Positions 45,819-55,778 of a stretch of 64,000 bases of DNA are shown here, one piece after another. The notes beneath the pieces were generated by a model. It made no database searches. It was not told the origin of the DNA and saw nothing but the letters and a program-made list of their open reading frames with translations. The position numbers were made by a program, and so were the translations under genes. Position 1 is the first letter of the stretch; every line of letters begins with the position of its first letter. The stretch is taken from the NCBI GenBank assembly GCA_022769545.1, contig JALEJS010000002.1, positions 1-64,000 on the forward strand, written 5' to 3'. Origin of the DNA: Blautia sp. (GTDB lineage: Bacteria; Bacillota; Clostridia; Lachnospirales; Lachnospiraceae).

Positions 45819-46361
45819 ATGCTGACAGATGAACAGTTATATGATCGCTATTTTTCCGGGGAACGTCAGTCTGCGGAACAGCTGGTAGAACGTTACGGAG
45901 ATTCGCTGATTCGCTATATTAATGGCTATATTTCCGATTACCATGAATCAGAGGATCTGATGATAGAGACTTTTGCCCAGATGTTTGCAAAGAAGCGGCT
46001 GGTTACTTCAAATCATTGTTTTAAAGCATATCTATATAAAACAGCACGTAACTTGTCTGTGCGTCATTGCAGGAAGAAACGGTTTCCCCTGCTGGATCTC
46101 CAGCAGGCAGAGTTTGAAGTATCCGGGATCATCGGGGCAGATGCCGATATATTGAAGGAAGAGCGAAATCGTCAGCTTCTTCATGCGATGGAAATGATAA
46201 AGGATGAGTATCGGGAAGTACTGTATCTTCTTTATTTTGAGGATATGAAATACGAAGAGGCCGGACGGATTATGGGAAAAAATGTGTCGCAGATTACGAA
46301 TCTGGCACACCGGGCCAAAAAAAGCGTTAAGAGACTATTGGAAAAGGAGGGATTTACCTGA
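45819..46361 (+). CDS. Sigma-70 family (ECF-like) RNA polymerase sigma factor, copy 1
   Basis: A 180-residue sigma factor with region 2 (SLIRYINGYISDYHESEDLM then IETFAQMFAKK) and region 4 (YREVLYLLYFEDMKYEEAGR then IMGKNVSQITNLAHRAKKSV), separated by a short linker. No anti-sigma gene follows; control may come from the TetR-like protein before it. The ATG follows AGGAGTTAAGTGGA. The likely target is the conserved block at 46426-46500 just upstream of the giant gene, and its twin at 57543. A copy at 57392 is broken, so this would be the only working sigma of the pair. Confidence 0.87.
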   Translation: MLTDEQLYDRYFSGERQSAEQLVERYGDSLIRYINGYISDYHESEDLMIETFAQMFAKKRLVTSNHCFKAYLYKTARNLSVRHCRKKRFPLLDLQQAEFEVSGIIGADADILKEERNRQLLHAMEMIKDEYREVLYLLYFEDMKYEEAGRIMGKNVSQITNLAHRAKKSVKRLLEKEGFT

Positions 46362-46425
46362 AAGTACCAATAAAGAGCGAATGGAGTTGTTTGGCTGAAA
46401 ATCACTTGCAGAGTGTTCTGCAGAA

Positions 46426-46500
46426 AAAATTTTTATAAAAAAACTTTTTTGGTGAAAGGATTTTCCATTTTCTGACTTTATATTATAGAAGGATTATGTC
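46426..46500 (+). promoter_or_regulatory. Conserved putative sigma target block, copy 1
   Basis: About 75 bp nearly identical to 57543-57617, including ACTTTTTTGGTGAAAGGATT, TTCCATTTTCTGACTTTAT and ATAGAAGGATTATGT. TGAAAG (46453-46458) and TGAC (46473-46476) are spaced like an ECF promoter. TATTAT at 46481 has no -35 at the right distance. A small hairpin TGCAGA-GTGT-TCTGCA at 46407-46422 precedes it. The assignment to the cassette sigma factor is inferred. Confidence 0.55.
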
Positions 46501-46563
46501 TACATATATATAAATAGGCTCACGAAATTGTGGGCGATTATGATTGAAAGGGGAGGATAAAAA

Positions 46564-49500
46564 ATGAAACGGTATATGAGAAAATTCATTTCGATGATTC
46601 TGGTGCTCACCATTTTCATCACCAACACCTATACTGTCTTCGCACAGATGGACGGCGTAGGGTGGGATTCTGCCGGCGATGTGGTTTCCCTTGAGAAGGA
46701 GATCACATGGGCGGAAGCCGGCAAACAGATTGCCGGCATGCTGAGCTACATTGTGGAAGATGCGGCAGACATTGAGCTTGACGCATATTCGTCGCGCATT
46801 GCAAATCTGAGTCTGGAGGATGACAGCATCTATCTGGCCATCCTCGCAGAGGAAGGATATCTGCCAGAAGAACCGGCGCAGATTGATCCGGACACTGCCA
46901 TCACTGCCGATGAATATGTGCAATGGCTGGAACTTGCGTTCCCGAATGTGGTTGATTCTCAGGCAGCCATCGACAGCCTGCAGGGAGAGCAGGACCTTAA
47001 AAACATTGCCATCATGGGCGATGACCTTTCCATGACTACCATGCTGCCGGAGCGGCTTGCAGTAGCGGAGGCGCAGCAGCTGTCCCTGACTGCAGTGAAG
47101 TCAGCGGCGCTTTCCCTGAATGCCGTAAGCAGCGTCGATCTGAGTGAATGCGAGATTTCCCGTGTGCACATCACGGATACTGCTGTGAAGGAAGAGCAGC
47201 CGGACGAAGAATCTGAGTCCGATAAAGAAACGGAGACTGCCGGGGAAAATGAGACGGCTGAAGAGACTGAGTCGGACGAAGAAACGGAGACAGACGAAGA
47301 AGATGAATCTGACCTGATCTATCTCCATATGGATTCCGGCACACAGCTTCCCGAAGTGATCGTTAAGAGTGCCGACGAAGTGATCATCGAGGGCACCGGT
47401 GCTCTGGGCGTGGTTCGTGTGCAGGAGACTGTGGGTGATTTGACGGTCCGTGCTACGGGTTCTGTGGTAAATGAAACGGATGAAGCATTTGAAGTGACCG
47501 GCCCCGATGCTGAGGTTGTCGAGCTGCAGCCCGGCGAGCAGGTTGATTTCGTACTGAACAAATGGCTGGTATCCTTTGTCACCGAGGGAACCCCTGTGGA
47601 AACGCAGGAAGTCGCTCCCGGCGGCATGGTGGATTTCACCAGGACGGATACCACGCTGGAGGGAAAGATCTTCACCGCATGGTATGAGGATGCCGACTAT
47701 ACGACTCCGGTTTCACGTCTGGAGACGGTAAACAAACAGATGACACTGTATGCCCGGTTCGTCGATGAAGCAGATGCGGCGATCGTCACCTTCGAAACCT
47801 TCGGCGGCCGTGAGCTGGAGCCGCTGGTGTTCGCAAAAGGCGAGACCCTGCTGACGAAGCCGGTGGAAAATCTGTACACTTCAAAAGAGGGATATTCCTT
47901 TGGCGGATGGTGCGTGGATGAGGAGTGTACCACAGCATTCGGGTATGGCGATCCCATTGAGGAGAGCATGACCCTCTACGCCATGTATTCCTCCTATGAG
48001 CAGGAGGTAAAGGAAGACCCCGGCACGGTTGCGGAGGTCGAGCTTTCTGACGGGGCTGAGACCATCGGACTTGTATTGCCAAAGGGGATGACTGCAGCGA
48101 AAGCGATGGACAGCATCACCGTTGAAGCCGGTACCGGTGGGGTGACACCTGAAATTGCGGTACGTGAAACCAAGGATGGAGCGGAACTGTACTGTGAGGA
48201 GGGCTTTACTCCCGGTACTTCCTTCACCTTATTTGTTCAAAACGACGTGAAGTTTGCAGGATATCCGGAATATATCGACACACTTGTGGTAAGTATTTTC
48301 CGCGAGGAGGTCGAAGTCGTTGAATTCGCCGAGGGACTGACTTATGTTCTGTGGGATGAAGTGACGGAATATACTCCTGTGAGCAAGACGGACGTTGAGT
48401 ATACAACCGATTATTCCGAGGACGGCACCGTATATAACATGCTTGAGGATAACGATGCCGAGGGCAACGTTATTCCCGGCAAGCTGATCATGGCCGGCGA
48501 GGTCCATTTCAAGCCGGAGCAGGTAGTCGTATTCTACGACGGTGAGATCGGACGGGACGAAGCTACGATCACCTCCTGGGAGGGCGGCGATCTGGCAGGC
48601 TATGTGCTGTTTGCAAAAATCAGCTCCGTGGAGACAAGAGCAGACGGTACCAGTGAAGTGACCTTTGTCTATGCGGATCCTGAGGAATACATGGAGGAGC
48701 TGGATGTTCACACCATCGAGGAAGTGAATCTGGAAGAGAATCTGAGCGAGGAGCAGATCGCTCAGGTAGAAAGGGCTATTGCCAGCCAGCTGGCCAGCAA
48801 CGACGAGCTGAAGGCACAGATGCTGGTGGCAGTCATGACCAGTGAGGATACCCAGCAGATGCTGGATGACCGGTATGGTGCAGGTACATACTCGCTGGCT
48901 GCGATGGTGCCTTATGTGAGAGACCCCAAGCTGGATATCAATGTGTCCGTCGAGGGCAGCACCGCCACCGCCGGCATCGGCGTGGGTGTTACGGTCGATT
49001 TGTACGGATCACAGGGTCTGCTGGTTTCTCTTTCTCCCTATCTGTTCTTTGAGGAGCAGCTGACTCTGGATGTCCACATGGACGGCGGCTTCCTGTGGGT
49101 CGATACGTCTGTGGTTTTCAATACCAAAACCACCGTGAGCCTGCAGATCAAGGCGACCACCGGAGATGGCATGGACGACATCTTCGACGAGGCGAAGAGC
49201 ACGCTGGAGGAGATCGTCAACGCCGATGGTACGGCAACCGAAGATTACGATTATCAGGAAGCGGCGGACAAGCTGATGAACACCATGCAGGAGCTGGTGG
49301 ATGCTGAACTGGAATATCAGGATCTGTTTGCGGTGCCTCTGATTAAGATTATGAATACCTTCTATGGCATCATCACCTTTGGCATCAACGTCGAACTGGT
49401 AGGTCAGGCAGCTGTCGTTGCCACCTTCGGCGTTACCGTCACGGCGGAATACGGCCAGAAGATCGGTTTCAACTACGACTTCAAGAAATTCGAGGGCGGC

Positions 49501-52500
49501 TCTTATAAGGAGAAGCTGGCCAGCGAAGTGACCACGGAAGTCTATCTGATCGGAAAGATGGGCGTGCGCGTGGGAATCGCCATTACCTTCTACATCAAGC
49601 TCCTTCAGAATGTAACGGTATCCGTCACGGGTTCGATCTATGCCTATGTCGAGCTGGCGGGTATGTTCCTGTATTCCTATGCACTGTCGGCGGGGGGAGG
49701 CAACTATGCGGGTGCCATATACCTGGAGGTCGGCATAGATGCTGAGATCGAGCTGGTTCTCGAAGTCGAGATCTTTGTAATCGCCGTTGAGAAGAGCTGG
49801 ACACTCTGGAGCGATCGCTGGCCGCTGTACAGCTGGTCCTGCGGCATGACCATGAGTGTGGTGCAGAACAAGGAACTGGAGGAGATGTGGGCTCTGGCCA
49901 CGAAGGATGCAGATGGCAAGACGAGTTTCCCCATCCGGTATATTCCTATGAAAACCTACGACATGCTCACCGCCAAATGCACGGAGAATCAGCTTCTGTT
50001 TGACAACCTGCAGAAAGGCAACGTTACCGCGAAGCTGACTCTGGAGAACATCGTCCTTGACGGGGAAGCCGCGGCTTCCGATGACCCGCGCGCAGATGTC
50101 GTATATGTGGGCGGCGGTGAAAAAGGCAAGCCCAATGTAGTCTATGTGGATGAACTGGTGGCTGCAGAAAAAAAGGTAAGCAACCTCGAGTGTGATGTGG
50201 TGCTGACCTACGAGAACAAGAACAAATCCGAACTGATCAAGAAGCATCGGCAGGTGTTCCACCTTACCCGTGAGTTCAAGATGGCCACGACCACTGTCAA
50301 CGTGAACATCGCTCTGTACGACTGGTGCGCCCACTCCTGGGGCATTGAAACCGCCGAATGGGACAACGCTACGGTGTATGAAACCTCCTTCGAGAACACC
50401 CACGTTCTGGGATGCCCGGTGGAACCCACCGCAACCGGCGAAATCGACCTGGATGCCGTGATCGCCACTGTAAAGGAACGCTATCCCGATATCGATGTTT
50501 CGGCGCTCTCCTGGTTCAATCCGACGCTGAACCAGGTTGACCGCACCGTGCAGTACAGCGTTCCGCGCATCAGCAACATGTGCTATCTGACACCCGGAAG
50601 CGGCACCGTTCGTTATGATATATTTTCAACGACTACCGAATACAGCCTGAACTTCAATCTGTTCGCCAGCCGTTATTCCGGCTATAACGGTGAGATTACC
50701 TATATTATCGACGCGCCCGACGCGCCTGCTGACACCGTGTTCACAGTCAGCGGAAGTAATGATGGAGAAACGATGACCTTCGCGCGCATGGGGGATGGGA
50801 CCAATCGCTGGTCCCTGACGGCAGCCCGCTCTGTTTTTAATGGCAGTGAGCGCCCGATCATGATGAGCGTGAACGGCGGAAAAGCCGTTGCCAGCGGACT
50901 GATCGTCACCGGACGTGAGAAGGATTCCGTGGTCGTTCTGACACTGACTGATCTTTTCAGTAAGCTCACTGTGGAAAGCGCGGAAGGAGTTGATTCCTGG
51001 GAGATTCTGACCCATGATCCTTCGGAGATGTCTGCTATCACACACGGCGATACGGTCACACTCTCTGCCAAGCTGAAGAATGGATATGAGAGCCTGCGTA
51101 TTACATCAGAGCCGGAGGGTCTGGAATACACATCTGACGGAAATAAGATTACCTTCAGCATGCCATCCCACGATGTGAAAGTTATTCTCCATGGCGTGCG
51201 CAGCTATCAGGCGAACTTCCTGTATAACTACGGTGAGCTTGGCACCTATCTCAGTGTTGATGTGAAGGAAGGCAGCACTCTTCAGAAGCCTGCCGATCCT
51301 TATGTCAAGGGCCTGACCTTTGCAGGCTGGTATGATAACGCCGCATGTGAGGGCCAGCCGTATGACTTCACGAAGAAGATCGATGGCAATCTCAACCTGT
51401 ACGCCGACTGGCGTGTGAATGTCACTGTGAATTTTGGCGGTGTGAAGGGTCGTGCGGCCTACGTCACCGGCCGCCGTACGGAGGAAATCGACGGCGAAAC
51501 CGTGGAGGTTGTCGAAACCGCGCAGATCTTCCCCGGCGATGAAACCGAATACAGCCGCTACACCTATGCTACCCACAAGGTAGGAGAGACTGCGCTGGAA
51601 TATGCTCTGCCGAACTACGACGGCTATGATTTCATGGGCTGGTATCTCACTCCGGATTTATCCGGAAAACCAGTAGATCCCACGAAATATGTACTCACCG
51701 GAGGCGTGACCTTCTACGCCTGCTGGAAGCAGAGCGCTGTTCTGACCTACGAGCTGAACTATGGCGAGAAGGAAGAGCCGTACTGCATGTCTCTGGAGCA
51801 TGTGGGCATGCCATTGGAAACCATACCGGAGGATCCGAAGCGTGAGAACTACGACTTCCTCGGCTGGTACCGCGTGCCGACTGGCGGCAATGCCAACCGT
51901 GTTGCAATTGATGCATCCTATATCGTTGAGGGAACGATGACGCTGTACGCCTGCTGGGCACCAACGGATTATTCCATCAATTATGTGCTGGGCGAAAATG
52001 GAACAAATCATTCGGACAACCCCGTCTCTCATAACGTTGAGAGCGGCAGACTTCCCCTGTACGCGCCTACCCGCGAGGGCTATGACTTCCGCGGCTGGGA
52101 GGTGTCGGGCATTGAGGCACTGGAAATGAATGAGGACGGCAGTGTTTACATTCCTGCCGGTCTTGCCGGGGAAATTACCCTGACTGCGGTATGGGACGCA
52201 ATTGAATATACGATTACCTACAACCTCATCCGCGGTGAAGCAGCGGAATCCAATCCCACCAGCTACACCGTCGAGAGTGACGACATTGTGCTGAGCAACC
52301 CCAAAGCGGATGGCTATGAATTCACCGGCTGGACGGGCACGGGACTGGACGGCAAGACCATTAACGTGACGATCCCCACGGGCTCCACAGGCAATCGTGA
52401 ATACACGGCCACCTGGCTCCCCACCGATCCCACGGAACGAATGGTTGCCGAGGCGCTGGATATTCTTCCCGATCCGTACAAGATGAAGCTGGAAGACTTC

Positions 52501-55500
52501 ACCGGCGTGGAAGACTATATCCCTGCCGCTATGGCGGCTCTGACTGCGGACGAATACTTCGCCACCTATGTCGATCAGCTTTCCGTGTCGGTGGTGCAGG
52601 AGGGCGAGCCGACACAGACGGGCACCAGCCTGCGCTACCCACTGACGGTGACGGTCACCCTTACCGATGACAACGGCGAGGTTCTCGCCACCGCAAGCAG
52701 AGAAGGCGTAACCCTGGAGGTTCTGAAGAAGTCCGTGACCATCACTGCGGAGGTGGACTACACCGATGCGGTGGACGGCAAGTACATTGCCTATGGCACA
52801 GCCCTTTCCGGGGTGAAGCTGACCAACATGACAGCTGTGGATGCGGACAACAACGAGGTGACCGGTACCTTTGCCTGGGCGGAGCCGGATACCGTTCCCC
52901 TTGGTTCGGACAACGGCACGGCCAAATACAAGGTTGTGTTCACACCGGACGAGGAATTCGCTTCCACCTACAGCACCGCGGAAACGCTGGTGGCTGTGAA
53001 TACGCAGATTGGCGTGAAGCTGACGATAAGGCCGAAGTACGGTACCGAGTACATTGGTTGTGCGATGCCTGCAACCTCGTTCTCCTACTATTATGTCAAC
53101 AAGGAAACCGGTGAGCAGGTCGGAGGCTTTTGGTCTCCTGTCAATCCTGTACTTGAGCAGGACAACATCGAAATCGGCCCCACCACGGTGAAGCTTTTGA
53201 GCTATGAGTCGCATACCGTACCAGGTGTCACCGACAACAGCCTGTATGCCATCGACAGCGAGAATGTTTCGGTTTCTTTCGATATTGTCAGAGCGAAGCC
53301 GAGTATCTTAGGTCAGGTGACCTATACCGTCACGGTTGGTACCACACTGTATGAAATGCCCTACAATCTGTATGCGTACAAAACATATGTGGGCAGAATC
53401 GACGGCAAATTCTCCTGGTCCACCACGGACGTTGTGTTTGACACTGTGGGCACCTATAATTACACAATAAACTTCACGCCTACAGATACTGTTCACTTTG
53501 AGAGCAGCAGCCTTGAGCTGCCGATCAAGGTGATCAAGAAGGTTGTGACGGCGCCCGGCATCGATTCTTTCGACTACGACGGCAATGCACATCAGGCAAA
53601 CATTTCCGAGACGGATGACTACACCGTGAGCGGCAATGAGCCCCGGACGGATGCGGGAAGCTACAGTGTCACCCTGACGCTGAAGGATCCGACAAGGTGT
53701 CAGTGGTCTGATGATGACAAGAACGCGGACAAGGTGCTGACCTACTCCATTAATCCTGTGGACCTGACGGTTGAAAAGGGAAGCAATTTCGAGGTTCAGT
53801 CCCTGGGCTACGGGCAGATGCTGTCCTACAATGAAAATACAAGGGGTGATTCCGATTATGACACGATTCACAAGGTTGCCAACGATATGATCCAGGGCCT
53901 GAACGTGAAGGACGTTGGCGGCAATAATGTCTCCGGCAAGTGGGTGTGGAATTGGAATGATACGAATGTAGGTAAACTTCTGGATGCCAGCTCCTCGTCC
54001 GGGGAGGATCCAGACATCACCAACAAAACGGGTTACGAGGTGAAGGCTACCTATAAGCTGACCACGGAAAATACCAACTACAACACGCTGACGTATACCT
54101 TCCACGTGGACGTGGAGCGTGCGACACCTTATGTGGATGAGAAGAAGTGCAAATTTGAGGTGCTGGAAGGCAAAGTGTACATGCCTGCAGATAAGACGCA
54201 GGTGAACCCGGTGGATGAGTTCACCCCTGTCTTTACAGCCGATAGTGAGATGCCTACCAATCCCAGTGACCCCAGCATGAGCGTGGACGGTACGCTGGAA
54301 TGGGAACAGGCGGTGGATGAAAATGGTAAAGTGGTGAGACGTTATTTTGAACCAGACAAGGACTTTGCACCTGCCGTGTTCACACCTACAGACACGGTGA
54401 ACTACAGGTCACCCAATGTTAAGATACCTGTGGTGTACAAATCCGATGTGGATGTACAGATCACGGGATACCCTGGTTACCTCTGCAGCGACAATAACTT
54501 TAATGATTTTAATGACAGTATCGAAATGACATGGACGCCTTCACCGGATAATAGTATTTCTGTATGGTCGTATGTCTTTGTGAATAAGACTAGGATAGGT
54601 TTTGCCAGGATTAAGGTTTATGCCTATATGAATGGTGGATACAAGCGTGTGCTCGAAACAACGTATCAGTGTGATGTGAATACAAACGTATATAGTAGTA
54701 GTTCATCCATTGAATTCGATGGTGATGTAACGGTTGAGAATAGCGGTTTTGGCGGTTTGCCACTAGATCAGGCTCTGGGACAACTCAACGATACTTATCC
54801 TAACTTTCCTGCGGGTTACTGGCTGAATATGCCTGGTACGATCAACGATACCTGGATGCACCATGATCTCAAAATAGAGATTTACTACGGTACTTTCACG
54901 GTAACCAATGATAGCCCTATCGGACGCTTTGATCAGATTGTTTCGGATTCGTCGTATTCCCTGAGTAGTCAGACACTTGCTGCCGAACCCGCCGGGGAGA
55001 CTACATCCATTCCGGAACCGGGAACCATTGGCGATGTGGTCAGAATCGAGCCGAAGCAGGATGCAGAGAAGTCAGATAACGTCTGGAAAATCCAGCTTGC
55101 AAAAGACCAGAAGAAGGTTGGATTCAAGTGGGATGTGAGCGAGTCTGCTTCCGAATATCTTGTCTACACCCAGAAGCAGGACGGCAAAGATGAGCCTAAG
55201 CTGATCGGCATGACCGCTGACAGGAATATCGAACTGGATGTATCGGATTATGCGTCCGGACGCTATAAGCTTTATGTAGGCGCTGTTCTGGAAGACGGCA
55301 GTGTAACCTGGGGAGAAGCGCAGTTCGAACTGATCGCTTTCGTGGAACCGACGCCGGAACCGACGATCGAGCCGACACCGGAGCCGACGATCGAGCCGAC
55401 ACCGGAACCGACGATTGAGCCGACACCGGAACCGACGATCGAGCCGACACCGGAACCGACGATCGAGCCGACACCGGAACCGACGATCGAGCCGACACCG

Positions 55501-55719
55501 GAACCGACGATCGAACCGACACCGGAACCGACGATCGAACCGACACCGGAACCGACGATCGAACCGACACCGGAACCGACGATCGAACCGGCACCGGAAC
55601 CGATACCGGAATCCACACCGGAACCGGTGGCCGAGACTGTGCAGGAACAGACGATGGAAGCATCGCAGGAGCCTGTGACCGAGGCGGATTTGGAGCCAGT
55701 CACAGAACCTGGCAAGTAG
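46564..55719 (+). CDS. Giant secreted repeat protein, copy 1 (3,051 residues)
   Basis: A signal peptide (MKRYMRKFISMILVLTIFIT, cut near residue 28) and a weakly SLH-like region lead to an acidic linker (about 215-250). InlB/Flg_new-type repeats follow at about 340-480 (SFGGWCVDEEC; TLYAMY). Next come a beta-rich core at about 730-1330 shared with copy 2, more InlB-like repeats (about 1530-1960), MBG-like beta modules (about 2040-2620), a fibronectin-III-like domain (about 2835-2925) and a Pro-Thr-Glu stalk. The end (VTEPGK) lacks LPxTG and a membrane anchor. Codon use is richer in G/C-ending codons than in neighbours. An adhesin or matrix protein is likely; the function is unknown. Confidence 0.85.
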   Translation: MKRYMRKFISMILVLTIFITNTYTVFAQMDGVGWDSAGDVVSLEKEITWAEAGKQIAGMLSYIVEDAADIELDAYSSRIANLSLEDDSIYLAILAEEGYLPEEPAQIDPDTAITADEYVQWLELAFPNVVDSQAAIDSLQGEQDLKNIAIMGDDLSMTTMLPERLAVAEAQQLSLTAVKSAALSLNAVSSVDLSECEISRVHITDTAVKEEQPDEESESDKETETAGENETAEETESDEETETDEEDESDLIYLHMDSGTQLPEVIVKSADEVIIEGTGALGVVRVQETVGDLTVRATGSVVNETDEAFEVTGPDAEVVELQPGEQVDFVLNKWLVSFVTEGTPVETQEVAPGGMVDFTRTDTTLEGKIFTAWYEDADYTTPVSRLETVNKQMTLYARFVDEADAAIVTFETFGGRELEPLVFAKGETLLTKPVENLYTSKEGYSFGGWCVDEECTTAFGYGDPIEESMTLYAMYSSYEQEVKEDPGTVAEVELSDGAETIGLVLPKGMTAAKAMDSITVEAGTGGVTPEIAVRETKDGAELYCEEGFTPGTSFTLFVQNDVKFAGYPEYIDTLVVSIFREEVEVVEFAEGLTYVLWDEVTEYTPVSKTDVEYTTDYSEDGTVYNMLEDNDAEGNVIPGKLIMAGEVHFKPEQVVVFYDGEIGRDEATITSWEGGDLAGYVLFAKISSVETRADGTSEVTFVYADPEEYMEELDVHTIEEVNLEENLSEEQIAQVERAIASQLASNDELKAQMLVAVMTSEDTQQMLDDRYGAGTYSLAAMVPYVRDPKLDINVSVEGSTATAGIGVGVTVDLYGSQGLLVSLSPYLFFEEQLTLDVHMDGGFLWVDTSVVFNTKTTVSLQIKATTGDGMDDIFDEAKSTLEEIVNADGTATEDYDYQEAADKLMNTMQELVDAELEYQDLFAVPLIKIMNTFYGIITFGINVELVGQAAVVATFGVTVTAEYGQKIGFNYDFKKFEGGSYKEKLASEVTTEVYLIGKMGVRVGIAITFYIKLLQNVTVSVTGSIYAYVELAGMFLYSYALSAGGGNYAGAIYLEVGIDAEIELVLEVEIFVIAVEKSWTLWSDRWPLYSWSCGMTMSVVQNKELEEMWALATKDADGKTSFPIRYIPMKTYDMLTAKCTENQLLFDNLQKGNVTAKLTLENIVLDGEAAASDDPRADVVYVGGGEKGKPNVVYVDELVAAEKKVSNLECDVVLTYENKNKSELIKKHRQVFHLTREFKMATTTVNVNIALYDWCAHSWGIETAEWDNATVYETSFENTHVLGCPVEPTATGEIDLDAVIATVKERYPDIDVSALSWFNPTLNQVDRTVQYSVPRISNMCYLTPGSGTVRYDIFSTTTEYSLNFNLFASRYSGYNGEITYIIDAPDAPADTVFTVSGSNDGETMTFARMGDGTNRWSLTAARSVFNGSERPIMMSVNGGKAVASGLIVTGREKDSVVVLTLTDLFSKLTVESAEGVDSWEILTHDPSEMSAITHGDTVTLSAKLKNGYESLRITSEPEGLEYTSDGNKITFSMPSHDVKVILHGVRSYQANFLYNYGELGTYLSVDVKEGSTLQKPADPYVKGLTFAGWYDNAACEGQPYDFTKKIDGNLNLYADWRVNVTVNFGGVKGRAAYVTGRRTEEIDGETVEVVETAQIFPGDETEYSRYTYATHKVGETALEYALPNYDGYDFMGWYLTPDLSGKPVDPTKYVLTGGVTFYACWKQSAVLTYELNYGEKEEPYCMSLEHVGMPLETIPEDPKRENYDFLGWYRVPTGGNANRVAIDASYIVEGTMTLYACWAPTDYSINYVLGENGTNHSDNPVSHNVESGRLPLYAPTREGYDFRGWEVSGIEALEMNEDGSVYIPAGLAGEITLTAVWDAIEYTITYNLIRGEAAESNPTSYTVESDDIVLSNPKADGYEFTGWTGTGLDGKTINVTIPTGSTGNREYTATWLPTDPTERMVAEALDILPDPYKMKLEDFTGVEDYIPAAMAALTADEYFATYVDQLSVSVVQEGEPTQTGTSLRYPLTVTVTLTDDNGEVLATASREGVTLEVLKKSVTITAEVDYTDAVDGKYIAYGTALSGVKLTNMTAVDADNNEVTGTFAWAEPDTVPLGSDNGTAKYKVVFTPDEEFASTYSTAETLVAVNTQIGVKLTIRPKYGTEYIGCAMPATSFSYYYVNKETGEQVGGFWSPVNPVLEQDNIEIGPTTVKLLSYESHTVPGVTDNSLYAIDSENVSVSFDIVRAKPSILGQVTYTVTVGTTLYEMPYNLYAYKTYVGRIDGKFSWSTTDVVFDTVGTYNYTINFTPTDTVHFESSSLELPIKVIKKVVTAPGIDSFDYDGNAHQANISETDDYTVSGNEPRTDAGSYSVTLTLKDPTRCQWSDDDKNADKVLTYSINPVDLTVEKGSNFEVQSLGYGQMLSYNENTRGDSDYDTIHKVANDMIQGLNVKDVGGNNVSGKWVWNWNDTNVGKLLDASSSSGEDPDITNKTGYEVKATYKLTTENTNYNTLTYTFHVDVERATPYVDEKKCKFEVLEGKVYMPADKTQVNPVDEFTPVFTADSEMPTNPSDPSMSVDGTLEWEQAVDENGKVVRRYFEPDKDFAPAVFTPTDTVNYRSPNVKIPVVYKSDVDVQITGYPGYLCSDNNFNDFNDSIEMTWTPSPDNSISVWSYVFVNKTRIGFARIKVYAYMNGGYKRVLETTYQCDVNTNVYSSSSSIEFDGDVTVENSGFGGLPLDQALGQLNDTYPNFPAGYWLNMPGTINDTWMHHDLKIEIYYGTFTVTNDSPIGRFDQIVSDSSYSLSSQTLAAEPAGETTSIPEPGTIGDVVRIEPKQDAEKSDNVWKIQLAKDQKKVGFKWDVSESASEYLVYTQKQDGKDEPKLIGMTADRNIELDVSDYASGRYKLYVGAVLEDGSVTWGEAQFELIAFVEPTPEPTIEPTPEPTIEPTPEPTIEPTPEPTIEPTPEPTIEPTPEPTIEPTPEPTIEPTPEPTIEPTPEPTIEPTPEPTIEPAPEPIPESTPEPVAETVQEQTMEASQEPVTEADLEPVTEPGK
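55345..55608 (+). repeat. 24-bp coding minisatellite (EPTPEPTI stalk)
   Basis: Ten in-frame 24-bp units coding for EPTPEPTI plus an eleventh degenerate unit (EPAPEPIP). Units differ mainly by GAG/GAA and one GCC/ACC change. Such tracts change length by slippage without frame loss and often serve as cell-wall-spanning stalks. Confidence 0.95.
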
Positions 55720-55778
55720 GTTAAGGAAGCGGCGGCTGCTGAAGAAGCAGCATAAGACCTTCCGGAATAGAGAGATAT

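Noticed and set aside
49009-50403. 464-residue minus-strand open frame under giant protein 1
   Set aside because: The plus strand codes for a protein conserved in copy 2; the minus frame is an opposite-strand shadow favoured by high GC and has no domain or ribosome site.
51658-53214. 518-residue minus-strand open frame under giant protein 1
   Set aside because: Same reason; the plus strand carries clear InlB-like and MBG-like repeats.
55345-55608. Regular 24-bp repeats that could suggest a CRISPR array
   Set aside because: There are no spacers, the repeats are contiguous and in frame, and no cas gene is nearby; they code for the EPTPEPTI stalk.
46564-55719. LPxTG or other sortase signal in giant protein 1
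   Set aside because: I looked at the C-terminus; it ends in EPVTEPGK with no motif, hydrophobic helix or basic tail.
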